From contig CP071495.1 of assembly GCA_017354895.1 (NCBI GenBank), positions 1,037,001 to 1,101,000 on the forward strand: 64,000 nucleotides of DNA, written 5' to 3'. Positions 23,224 to 33,547 of the stretch are shown piece by piece. The notes under the pieces were generated by a model. It was given only the letters and a program-made list of their open reading frames with translations. It was not told the DNA's origin and did no database searches. This DNA is from Podospora comata. Its lineage: Eukaryota; Ascomycota; Sordariomycetes; Sordariales; Podosporaceae. Made by a program: the position numbers and the translations under genes. Position 1 is the stretch's first letter, and every line of letters starts with the position of its first letter.

Positions 23224-24440
23224 TGAGATGTGTGAGATGATGGGACGGGAAGGTTTGGTTGGATAACTTCTCGATTTGAATATTCGTATGGACTTGAATC
23301 TTTAGAATAAAAATAGGCTCTCCCGCCTTCAAGAACGAACCTCTCTCGAGACCATGGCATTCCAAGAGCGGGGCATTTCAATTTCTTCTGTTCCATGTTG
23401 GTGATAATGTGACAGCTGCAGCAAGCGACACTCTTTGGCACTGTCAATACCCACCATATGCCCTGATCCTCCTGCTCGATTCTGGGTGTACCTTCCTTCC
23501 AGATTGTGATTTCTCGTCCGGGCACCAGGCTGCTGAGGAATGACGTGCCCGTCGTTACACCCGACTACTCTGCCATCGGCAAGTTGCTTGTCCGGGCACA
23601 GACCTGGTGTTTGTAAAATTCTGAACGATGGCGGTGGTGCTTTATCTCGGAAAGAACCCCTTGGTTTATAACTCGCCTGCGGATGTCTCCATCTATCCGA
23701 ACCTTCTCACTCAGATCAGTTGCCTGGAGCCCATCACATAAAGACACTCGCGTCTACGACAATGATGCCTGCCATGCCAGTGTTGATCTTTTGAAAGTCC
23801 ACGCTATTGCCGTTCAAATAGGTATCTACCTGTAAGCGGGAGTTTCCACGGACACCAGCAAGAAATCCCACAAGACCCCCACACGTTCTTGAACCGATAG
23901 GACCGACCGTCATTCTCGTCATCCGCAAGCACAGTGCAGTGTGTCATCTTGGTATAGACGGTCAGGGCCGCGGAGAATTGCAGGGTGCTACTTCTCTCGA
24001 CGGGTAGAGACGGCTCGATCTGTGGCACGCCCTCGTCATCAGCGGTTTGGAGCTACCACAGAAACCTTCTCAGAGTCATGACAGCATCTCGGAGATGCGA
24101 GAAATTTGTCATGTGATTGAAAGAGTCATCATCGCAAGGCACCATCTTATCCACTCGTCCGTGCCTTACTCGTCTGCCCTGGCTTTCCTGTCAACCGAAG
24201 CTCTTTAGGTCTGGCTTCCTTGGTGGTTCATGATCACCGTTTGAGCTAGTAGATTCGTGATCTGATGAGGCAGAGTGCTCCGTAATATAGATTAGATATG
24301 ATCATGAGAGGAAGCAACTGCCCTGCGTCTTTGCAACCACACACACCCAAATGACGGAGTTACTATAGCCACCCCGGGCCTGGATCAAGTCTGCCAGTGG
24401 CAGCCGGTGGTTAGTGGCTCATGCCTGGACCCGTGCGTTC
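23224..24440. other. Unresolved region with minus-strand coding-like pieces
   Basis: Minus-strand frames at 23804-24028 (containing SSTLQFSAALTVYTKMTHCT) and around 23406-23525 (ITIWKEGTPRIEQEDQGIWW) look protein-like but are in different frames with no clear splice path. Nothing recognised. Confidence 0.3.
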
Positions 24441-27400
24441 CTCCCTAGTCTCTCGCCCTTGCCCACTCAACTATGTTAGGAAATTGGAAAATCTCGTACC
24501 TTAGATTTCCTTCCACCTCCGCTTCCTGTTCCTCCAAACGTTTTACCGCTTCATCTGCCTTCTCCTGTCTCCTCGTTGAAATTCGTGTGTTCCTTCCGGA
24601 GATCACCAAAGGAAAACCTTTGTTTGAGAGGATGTGGCCGAGCTCCACGATGCATTGTTCTTTTCTTCAGTTCCCTGGAATATCTCGCCATTAACAAGAT
24701 GCCTCGCCATCGTCAAGGGATGGCCTTCTCTCTGCCAGAGCCAGTCGAGATTCCGGTCTTGCACGCTGTGCTCGTGGTGTTGCCTCTCCAGTCTGCTTTC
24801 TCCAAGAGCCAGAGAGAATACATCATTGCTCAAGGACAGGCTGGTCGTGGGTTTTCGTACCTAGTAAGTTGTTTTCTTCTGTCTCTACCGTGACACATCA
24901 AGCCTTCTTCTGGGACTGATTCGATGGTTAGATTGGATGCTTGACGTGCTGCTCGCCCACTTCTTCGACATCCCCCCTGTGGACGCCAAGACCTGGTACC
25001 TCTATATTCACCGTTTCATCGAGAACTAGATATAGGTTCTGCTGTGTTGGTGTTTCGATTGGTTCACTGCTAATAACCCATGGACGATCTAGAATACCTC
25101 CATGTCGACGACGCTGAACCTACCTTGTCGCTTCAGGGAGGTTATTCCACACGACACAATCCTTGAATTTTCAAGCCCTCTTTTGTACCAATCAATTGGC
25201 CGTGCTCTCGTCCAGAGCTGTCCTCGGCAGTCGCCGTGCATGGCTGTCTGCAATTGAAGTTGTGTTCTTCTCGGTAAGTGGAAGGCTTTGCATTGACGCT
25301 TTTCCCTTGGCTCCGACTAATCCCTAGTAACAGGGAATCGGCACAAATGGCTCCAAGCCTGCAATCAAACTTCGGTCCCTGACAGGTTTGGCCATTTCTG
25401 CGTCGCATGGCAGACCGATCCTGCCTCACAGACCGAACCTTGCCATGCCTTGCCGACCCTGCCTGCGAACCGACCCTGGGTTATGAACTAGGTACCACTT
25501 CCTACATCTGCAGGTATGATTCCATCTTGATCTGGCCCATCCTGAGGATCGAAAACTTACCACAATCCCTGTTTGTGACACATCGTGCTTGAAAGGTTGC
25601 AAACAAGGTTCGCACCTTCCCATCAACGCGAACTGCTCTGTGATTCTGATCTCTAGTAGGTTACCAGTCCTCCCCACTTCGGAGCGTTGTAAGACTGTCA
25701 ACTGACCTTTGTTTGTGCATAGAAACGAAAGGAAGCAGGTTATGCGTATGCACTATGCAGTGGCGTGGATGACAAGCTCGAGCATTCCCTCTGCGTTGGT
25801 TCTCCAGCTTGCTCTGTCGTATCCTCACGACGCTTCTAGACATCATGGATATTCATCGCAAGAACGCTGTTTGCAGGGTCAAATTAGAGCGGCCTCTCAG
25901 CTACCTGACTCCAGCGGCATCCATTGCTGTAATTGCCTCGTCCAGGGAATGACCTGCGTCACTAAGCTGTAAGCACAGTGATCTCCCACCTCGCTCTCCT
26001 GAAAGCATGGCTAACAGATTATTCGGTGTCAGTCCTCCTTGCTGACACCGATGGTCCCATCTCTTGACAATCCCTGCCCAAGAGCGCTCTCCTTTCTGCG
26101 AGATTGCCAGTTCTCAAGCACCTAGCAGAGGTGCAAGATCCCAAGACCCACCGTCAGCGAGACTGATCAAGATCTTTTGTCAATCTGCAAGCACAGTCTG
26201 ACCACCACCTTTTGCAAGCTCTTTGGCGTTAATCACTGTGTGCCCTTCCCGGGACTCTGGTTCACACATCATTGCCGATTATGCGGAGTGAAAGTCAGGT
26301 CAAAGCCCAGGCTTATCTGTCATTGCCGTTGTCAGCCCATTGCAATGGCCACCAGATCTCGTCTGCATCGTCACATCATGCGAGTTCAGGGCAGGCTTCA
26401 CTTTGGCCCCTTCCACGACAGTCTCATACTGGCAAGTCAGACTCGAAGCATGCGACACGCTTAGGTCCCCCCTCGAAACATCGAGGCTGCGGGGAAGGCG
26501 ACAAAAGTCTGCTCTAGCCATGGCACCACCAACTGAGTTCCTGTTTTTGCGAGAGTATGCCTCAAACTCAGATTAGCAGCCTTGCAGGACAGTCTATCCA
26601 TGGCCACAACGCCAGCATCCCTGACAAATCATGGCCCTCGGCCCCCCAGAAAATAATGCGCCTTGGGCTGTGACACCACCGGAGGAGCTACCTTTCCCGA
26701 GCCTTCGTCCTCCTGCGAAACCCATGCTACCCTGGGATCGGCTGGTCGGACGTCATTTACCTACGCTCCCGCCTATATGTGTGCGTTCGGTCTGTCCCTC
26801 TGACCTCTCCGATGACATGTCCGGTTCCCGGATCCCGTCCATGCTGTGACGGGCATCCTACGTTGAATCCTCGTTTCGCCGATGAGCAAGATTCCGATCT
26901 CAGCGAATGCCCCGTGTTCAAGGGCAAGGCCTCTACCGGCCGAGTTCACCGACGGGGACCTTGTTGCGACATTTATGCCATCAAACCCTATCTCCAGACG
27001 AACTGTTTCAGGGCCTCGCTGCCCCAATGGCTTCTTGGCTTCGGGTGATTCGACTGTCTGGTATTAGTGTCGCTCTAGCAGCTTTTACAACCTGTGCGAT
27101 CGTTACTACTCTCCAGCGGAGATTCTAGTCTTACCCTGTCGCTCTGCCGACCTAACTTTGGAAGCTCTCGTCTCCTGACTGGAGGTCCACGGGTTCATGC
27201 CAACGCCGCCGTCGACACCACCCCGGCGTTTGGCGGCCAGTCCCCTCTTCCCCGTGCCAGCGTGGGTATCTCAGTCTCTGGGGCCCCAGCACGCATAATT
27301 GGTCGTCCCGGACAGTTTTCCCTCTCAAGGCCATTGCCGTTTGAAGCCCTGTGAGTGCACATGGGAGAACCCTGGATGATCGACGAGGCGCGAGACTGAA

Positions 27401-27870
27401 CAGCAAGGTCACCGGCGTTTGCGGGCGACAACGACAACAACAAGAACAAGTGACGGGCATAGCCCAAAGGGGTCTTGTCAACGTTCGACACCGCCTATAA
27501 TCAAAAGTCAGCAACCGAGACCTATGTCGAGCCCGAGCGCATGGCCTGTCCCTCCAAGCTTCATATGCAAGTCCGCCGGTTGGTCTTGTGTTGTTCAGCT
27601 TGGGTTGTTGACCAAGATAGAGCGTTATTTCTCTCTCGTACTCACCCTAAAGATCTTTCCCGCAGAGTGCCCAGCCCGGCGACATCACGTTGCCCGGGCT
27701 GGTGCCCTCAACGCCGAATACGTCGAACCCTCTGGAGTCATGCGGATGGACAAAGCAGCCATCCAAGCATTGGAACTCCTCCGCAACTCGCGGTGCGTTG
27801 GTTGGCAAGCAGTGGTGGAAGACGTGTTTTTCGACGGTCTGGCTGCAAGTGATGGAAAAGTCGTCCTTTT
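24441..27870 (+). other. Mosaic of short coding-like plus-strand fragments
   Basis: No intact gene. Open pieces with coding-like codon use: 24721-24864 (MAFSLPEPVEIPVLHAVLVV), followed by a GTAAGT and a piece 24931-25029 ending WYLYIHRFIEN-stop in a frame that does not fit the splice; 25080-25166 (MDDLEYLHVDDAEPTLS); 25709-25972; 26631-26849 (MALGPPENNAPWAVTPPEE, 72 aa); 26882-27067; and 27094-27354. None was recognised. They may be decayed genes or exons of genes with many short introns. Confidence 0.35.
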
Positions 27871-28068
27871 TCGACGTGGGATCCGGAGAGCTGGCGTTGG
27901 CTCACGAAGAACGTCCTCCAGCCGATGACGAATGGGGAGGAGATCAACCTCCACCACGACGCGGTGGAGATTCTGTGTGGCGACGAAGATGTGTTCCGGA
28001 AGCTGAGAGATTGGTTGAAGGGGTTTGAGAGACCTGTGTATTGGACTTCTTTGCCATCAAAGCGCTAG
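27871..28068 (+). pseudogene. C-terminal coding-like segment of an unknown protein
   Basis: 65 codons to TAG, reading STWDPESWRWLTKNVLQ and ending PVYWTSLPSKR, with a clear coding composition. An upstream coding-like stretch (MDKAAIQALELLRNS at about 27745) is in another frame and meets it at a short T run near 27867-27871, suggesting a 1-nt frameshift. Family not recognised. Confidence 0.35.
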
Positions 28069-28088
28069 TGGCTGAGACCTCTGGCCAA

Positions 28089-28193
28089 CTGCTGTTCCTT
28101 GACGGTGGTCTTGGAACCACCCTCGAAACAATCCATGGCGTTAAGTTCTCCGAGTCGACCTCCCTGTGGTCTTCCCACCTTCTTTTGACGGGT
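28089..28193 (+). pseudogene. Homocysteine S-methyltransferase N-terminal fragment
   Basis: The 35-codon segment LFLDGGLGTTLE...STSLWSSHLLLTG matches the conserved start of homocysteine S-methyltransferases (DGGLGT is the family hallmark, followed by the LWSSHLL stretch). The similarity stops after LLLTG. The zinc-binding GGCC region and the remaining roughly 280 residues of the family were not found downstream. The frame begins directly against the stop of the preceding unrelated segment, with no promoter space. I read it as a truncated relic, not a working methyltransferase. Confidence 0.6.
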
Positions 28194-29640
28194 TTGCACT
28201 TTGCAGAGGTGGCGCGGAACACGACCATGCCTGCAGGACCGTTGCATTCTTGTGATCGGTCGGCTAGTCACCGGCACAGAGGCCAGGGCTCTTCAAGGCA
28301 TGCCCGTCAAGGAGATGGTGAGTCTTGGTCCTAAGCCCCCGCCTTCAACCATGCTGTGAAACTGACAGTCGTATTTCAGGATGCAGATTTTGGCCGTGGC
28401 TCATCTGTGGGCGCATCTCCTTTCCCCTTCTGAATTCTCCAAGGTCTTATGGACGAGCAAGTGCGAAGCGTTGAGCGCCCGAACACACCACCTAGGCAAC
28501 TGTCCAGTCAGCACCATCGAACATGGCATCCCCGAACAGGCTGTCAAGATTGCAGCGTGGTTGCCGGACCCTACAACAGCCAGCAAGTCAATTCGTTCTG
28601 GCCAAGTGTCGGACCTTCGGTCGCAGACGGGCTTGCCGTCAGCAGATCGGAACATCAAGGCTACTCTACTGCTTTCAAGCTTGTGTCGAAAACCAAGTCT
28701 GCTGCAAAGGATTTGCTCCGGCGCGTGCTGATATTACCATACTCGAATTACCGCAGTCCACTTCGAATCGTTCATGTGGAGCGTTGCCAAATCCGTACGA
28801 ACAAGTACAAAATGCTCTTATCGATGAGATGCTCAGGCATCACCGCGAGGCCAACCTCATGCAGCACATACTCGACCGAGTCTCTCAGACGTCAACCTTT
28901 CAGAACGACGACACGATTGCGCGCGGCAACCAATTGCAGCTGAGAGAGGTCCGACTTAAGGTTGAGTCGCGTGTTCGATTACGTCCACCTTCAACTTCTG
29001 CTGGCCAGCAAGACGGGTTTTGGGAGCCTCACCGGAGTCACCCAAACGTTACCCATTCAGAACCCTGACGTGCTCGGTGAGACATTGGCACAGGTCCACT
29101 GTTCTTGTCATTTGCAAACTACGAGTTGACCTTTGTCGCAACGTTCGACGTTCTCAGAGCCCCCAGCTCTTTGGCATCCCAGCAGGCATGAGCATAGGTG
29201 AGACCCTTCCAATAGTCAACTTCAAATTGTTTCTCAGACACTGATTGTGCTCCCGCATCAGGCAATGAAAACCTGTTTGAGCTTCCACTGAGATGGGGAG
29301 GTCCAGTCCTACGGCCACCGACCGGACCAGTCATCTTTGTTGATCCACCGTCGCCCGTTCCTGATCATACACCTTCGAGGCCACCGGAGATGCGACCCCG
29401 TCTCTTCGGGGCTGTGAAACACCGACTGTGGCGGTCAAGACAATCGCCAACGAGGGCAACAGCAAGTCGGAAGATCAACGCCGTCCGTCTACCTATGGCA
29501 TGTTTCCTTGTGTTTGCTATCCCACCGCTCACCCAGACGATCGCCAGTTCTTCATCGACGGTGTATTCTTGCAGACACAATCCAATTCCCTCTTCAAATG
29601 GGATCCACGAACCCCTACATGCCGCATTGCGCCGTAAAAT
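28194..29640 (+). other. Further coding-like fragments
   Basis: Includes a piece ending ALQGMPVKEM before a GTGAGT donor at 28319; a frame at 28449-28800 (VAGPYNSQQVNSFWPSVGPS); 28741-28960 (NALIDEMLRHHREANLMQHI); and 29428-29637, ending FIDGVFLQTQSNSLFKWDP...-stop. No family recognised; frames change between pieces. Confidence 0.3.
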
Positions 29641-29711
29641 GCCCCCGGGGACTTTGATGCCCCATCGTTGGTTCTGGAGCAGACTCCCTTTTGAGTATCG
29701 CTACTTAACAT

Positions 29712-29850
29712 CGCTTTCGAGCATCCTTTCGAGCATCCTTTCGGGTATCTTTTCGACCATCCTCTCAAGCATCCTCTCAAGCATCCTTTCAAGCATCCTT
29801 TTTAGCATTCTGTTCAAGTATCCTTTCAAGCATTCTTTTCAAGCATTTAT
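29712..29850. repeat. 12-nt minisatellite, about 11 copies
   Basis: Tandem array of a unit close to ATCCTTTCAAGC (variants CGAGC, CTCTC, TTTTC). The copies are diverged by single substitutions and occasional 1-nt insertions. Lies just after the last coding-like fragment. Confidence 0.85.
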
Positions 29851-30459
29851 TTGACAATTATCTCTTTTCGGGCACACAAAATTCTCAAACCCACCAGGCC
29901 TTCGTCCAAGTCATTTCCTAGGGAGTCGATATTGACCACACCTTTCTGCGCTCTACAGGGGCATTGGAGGATCGCTCCAGCAGTCTCGATCCGAATGCTT
30001 ATATTTCAACAAGAATTGGGGAGCATGCAGCGGCTCTGCAAGATTTGTGTTTGTGGTTCAGACATACCACCGGTTTATCGCCGGTGGGGGCACCACCGAC
30101 AAGATGATACCCAACCCGCACGTATATGGCCACCACCAGTATCCCCAGGGGCGCTCGGCCTGGATGCATCAGCAGACGTCGCAGAGGGTCATCCCGCTGG
30201 AGCGAGGCGACGGAGGGCGGCCGAAGGTACTGAGGCCAACGCAGTCACAATGGCGTCAAGGCCCCGACGGAGAGCCAGCCCCACGAGAGATTTTACTCGA
30301 GGAGGGAGCAATGGTTCCTGGTCGGGCGAACTCTGCCTGATCAAGGATGTTGCTGTCCCCTGGAAGGGATGGAGGACGGCAGCCAGAATTGTTTGTTTTG
30401 TTTCTGTGTGAATATTCTCTGGGGACGTTCGGTGTAGTTTTGTTAGCTTGGTAATCGAT

Positions 30460-30825
30460 GGGGAGGGCCGACGAGGAGGACGAGGGGAGCGTGATCAAGG
30501 ATTTGCGCAGTGTTGTTGTTGGTGTAGGGCGTGGATATGGCGAAGACCGACGAGGAGGATGATAAGGTGGAGTGGTGTAGGATAAGTGCAGTGGTGTTGT
30601 TGGTTGTGGAACCAAAAGGACATCCTCCCCACAGGGTAGGCCGGGTGGTATATATCTCTACAGTGGTGTAGAGTGTGGATATTGGTAGTTAGTTTATGCG
30701 TTGGGCATATCGATGAATGGAAGAGATCAAGGAGGACGGACGAGGAATACACACAAACCCAGATGTGGAAGAGTGGTGCAGGGATAATGCAGTGGTGTTA
30801 TTGGTGTAGCGTACGGATATTATGC
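30460..30825. repeat. Diverged tandem repeat
   Basis: Three to four copies of a unit containing CGACGAGGAGGA, then TGCAGTGGTGTTGTTGGTGTA and GTGGATAT, seen near 30466-30540, 30548-30610, 30655-30685 and 30724-30822. The last copies are shortened or altered. Confidence 0.6.
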
Positions 30826-31249
30826 CAAGTTTGGAACCCAGACAGTTGATTGAAGCATGTACTTGAACTGAAGATAATGTCTGACAAAAGAATCTTGTTG
30901 AACTACTTTCTGTGCCCTACAGTGATGAGTTCTGTCTACTACCACCATGGGGATGATCTACGTCTCACCGAGTGAGGTCAGTGCATGGCTCCATCACAGG
31001 AGAATTTTTTTGCACAAATCATCAATCATGTTCATTAACATATCCCTAACTCATCATGTACCCGAAAACCATTGCGCCAACCATTCCCATGCCCGTGTGC
31101 AAAAAAGCATCCCACCCAACACATGCCGCTATGTGATGCTGTCGTCAGCGAGAAAAGAAAATCCAGCACCGATATCTACCTCGACTCAGTCAATCTGTAC
31201 AAAGAACCCATCCGACTTTTTTTCTTCTCCCCTCCTCCACTACCTACCC
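30826..31249. other. Intergenic, 3' side of the coiled-coil gene
   Basis: No gene supported; AT-richer than the gene it follows and probably includes its 3' UTR. Confidence 0.5.
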
Positions 31250-33547
31250 TTAGGTAGCCGAAGCAGCCTGCGACGCCACCTCCTCCGCCGCCGCCGAATC
31301 CAACTCCCTGGCCATCATCATAAAATGATTCGTCACCTTCCCCGTCATGGCCCTCTGCGGACTCCCGCTCCTGCTCTGACCAGCAGGCATGCTCATCGTC
31401 CTCGCCCTCCTCGACCCCGGCCTCGCAATCAGCTTCGGCCTAGGCGGCCTGCTCTCATCCAGCGCTGGCCTCGCCTGCTCCTTTGAAATCACCAACCCCT
31501 GCGTGATGGACATCAGCTCCCCATTCTCGACACAGCACATGCTCGGCCACACGACCAGCAGAATCTCGTCCGGGTCCACCTCGCCCTCAAACTCGTCTTC
31601 GTGCTCGTGGGCCGAGTGGAGGCTCCCGTTGTCGGTGTCGTTGACGAGGAGCTTATCACCCGGCAGTGTACCAGCCGCACTGACCGTTCTGATTGAAGCC
31701 GGAATGGGGACTTTACTCGCCTCTGCAAGCGCAGATTCAAGTCTTTCGTCGATGCTTGTCGGTGGAACTTCTTCGTCCGTCTCGACAGCCTTGTCGTTTT
31801 CAATCGCCTCGGCAAACTCGGGCAGGTCCAGGACCTGCCAGTCGTAGTCGTCGTAGGGGGGGCCAAAGTAAGGCTCTATCTTCATGTTGGCTACCTGGAT
31901 GCGCATCCACTGCTCGCATGCCAGCCGGCAGGCGGCTTCGAGGCCGGTGCAAAAGGCTTCGAACTGGAGGGCGGTTAGGAGGTGCTGGACCACCCAGGAG
32001 ACTTCCCTGACCACCGTCTTGACGCGGCGGGCGGCTTGTTCGAGCTGGCGTTCTGGCATCATTGCCAGCATGGTGGCGCGGAAGTGGGCTTCGCGGGCTG
32101 GGTCGTCGTCCTCGAGGGCGCGGAGGAATTTGAGGAGGGGTTCGTCGTCGTCTTCGAGGAGGTAGTTGGGGCGGAAGATGTGCCTGTGGAGGGCGCGAGA
32201 CAGGATGGCCAGGACGGCCGAGATGCGCATCCCTTTTGCGGCGGCGGTGTTGGACTGGGGGAGGGGGATTTGCAGCTGGGTGGCCATTTTGAGGTAGGGG
32301 GAGCTGCGGAGGTTGGTCCAGCAGGAGGCGTCGGAGAGGATGGCATCGTCGATGTCGTGCCGGAAGGAGGTCTCGACGAGGGTGACGATGGTGGTCCAGA
32401 TTTTGTCGAGGACGGCGACGTAGGTGTCTTCGTTGTCGTGCTGGAGCTCGATGCGGTACTGTTCGAGGTCGGAGAGCTTGTTGGAGGTTACTTCGAGGTT
32501 GTGCTCGGTGTCTTCGAGGCGGTTGTGGAGGTCGTGGTTTTCCGACTCGGCCTTTTCCGCGCGGGTGGTCTCGGTGGTGAGTTTACCGTGGAGCTCGTCG
32601 ATCTCGTTGTTCTTTTCTTCCAGGGTTTGCTGGAGGGAGGTGATTTGCTCTTCGGCGGCCCGGAGGGACTCCTGGAGACCGGAGATCTCCTTATTCCTCT
32701 CTCCCAAGGCTGTCTCGAGAGTGGCAATCTTTTGCTTGGCAGCCTCCAGCTCTTCCTCCAACGCCTTCTTTGCCGCCTCCAGCCCCTCCGCCTTCTCCTT
32801 CAAGGCCTGAATCGTAGCGTCATTGTCGGCCTTGATCTGCTCAAGCGTCTTCTCCAACTCAGCCTTCGCCGCGGTCAATGCAGCAATTGTTCCCGCAGCC
32901 AGCACGGCAGCAGCCGCCGCCGCCGCCTCGTTCGTCTTCTTCTCCTCCTCCACAGCAAGCTTCGCCGCCTCCAGGTCCTGATACTGCTTCGTCGTGAGCG
33001 CCTTAAGCTCCGACAACTCAAGCTTCTTCAAGTCCACCAGATCGGCATACTCCTGCTCCTTTCTCGCCTTAAGATCGGCATACTCCAGTGTCGTTTGATC
33101 CCTCAAATCGGCATACTTCTTTGCCGCCGCCTCCGCCGCCTGTGTCGCGGCCTCGATCTCCTCCTCCAACGCCCTGTGCGTCGCTTCCAAGTCGGTCTCT
33201 AACCTAGTCCTGGTGGCAGTGAGCTGAAAGATCTCCTGGACCTTCTCCTGGACGACCAGCTCCATCTCTCGTCGCTCCTTGACGAGGATTTCCTTTTGGT
33301 CTTCGAGCTCATTGCGGAATTTGCGGTATTCCTCCAGTAATACTTGGTGAGAGGTGCTGAGTTGGTTGTTTTGCTCCTTAACGAAGAGGAATTCACTGAA
33401 GACGTCGGCGACGAGCTTGTAGTTTGGGTCCGAGGTGAGATCGCGGATGGCGCGGACCAGGCCGTCGACCGCCTGGGCGGGGTCGGCATCTGGGTGCTGG
33501 GGGTGGTGGTTGTGGTGGTTGTGGTGTGGAGGAGCGTGAGAGCCCAT
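31250..33547 (-). CDS. Large coiled-coil protein, 765 aa, unknown function
   Basis: Single exon from the ATG at 33547. Residues 4-20 are His/Pro-rich. Residues 60-370 form a long Ala/Glu/Lys/Leu coiled coil. Inside it, YADL, YADL, YADL, LSEL and YQDL begin at residues 145, 156, 167, 178 and 189, an exact 11-residue spacing. Residues 375-590 are a helical globular domain (KIWTTIVTLVETSFRHDIDDA, SWVVQHLLTALQFEAFCTGLEAACRLACEQW). A Ser/Pro-rich, basic tail follows (residues 700-750) with SRSGSPQRAMTGKV. No signal peptide or membrane segment, so it is likely a cytoplasmic or cytoskeletal scaffold. The globular domain was not recognised. The opposite strand is open over much of the gene because of codon bias; those frames are shadows. 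Confidence 0.85.
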   Translation of the reverse strand: MGSHAPPHHNHHNHHPQHPDADPAQAVDGLVRAIRDLTSDPNYKLVADVFSEFLFVKEQNNQLSTSHQVLLEEYRKFRNELEDQKEILVKERREMELVVQEKVQEIFQLTATRTRLETDLEATHRALEEEIEAATQAAEAAAKKYADLRDQTTLEYADLKARKEQEYADLVDLKKLELSELKALTTKQYQDLEAAKLAVEEEKKTNEAAAAAAAVLAAGTIAALTAAKAELEKTLEQIKADNDATIQALKEKAEGLEAAKKALEEELEAAKQKIATLETALGERNKEISGLQESLRAAEEQITSLQQTLEEKNNEIDELHGKLTTETTRAEKAESENHDLHNRLEDTEHNLEVTSNKLSDLEQYRIELQHDNEDTYVAVLDKIWTTIVTLVETSFRHDIDDAILSDASCWTNLRSSPYLKMATQLQIPLPQSNTAAAKGMRISAVLAILSRALHRHIFRPNYLLEDDDEPLLKFLRALEDDDPAREAHFRATMLAMMPERQLEQAARRVKTVVREVSWVVQHLLTALQFEAFCTGLEAACRLACEQWMRIQVANMKIEPYFGPPYDDYDWQVLDLPEFAEAIENDKAVETDEEVPPTSIDERLESALAEASKVPIPASIRTVSAAGTLPGDKLLVNDTDNGSLHSAHEHEDEFEGEVDPDEILLVVWPSMCCVENGELMSITQGLVISKEQARPALDESRPPRPKLIARPGSRRARTMSMPAGQSRSGSPQRAMTGKVTNHFMMMARELDSAAAEEVASQAASAT

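Noticed and set aside
31982-33202. 406-codon plus-strand frame opposite the coiled-coil gene
   Set aside because: Shadow caused by the strong third-position C/G bias and repeats of the real minus-strand gene.
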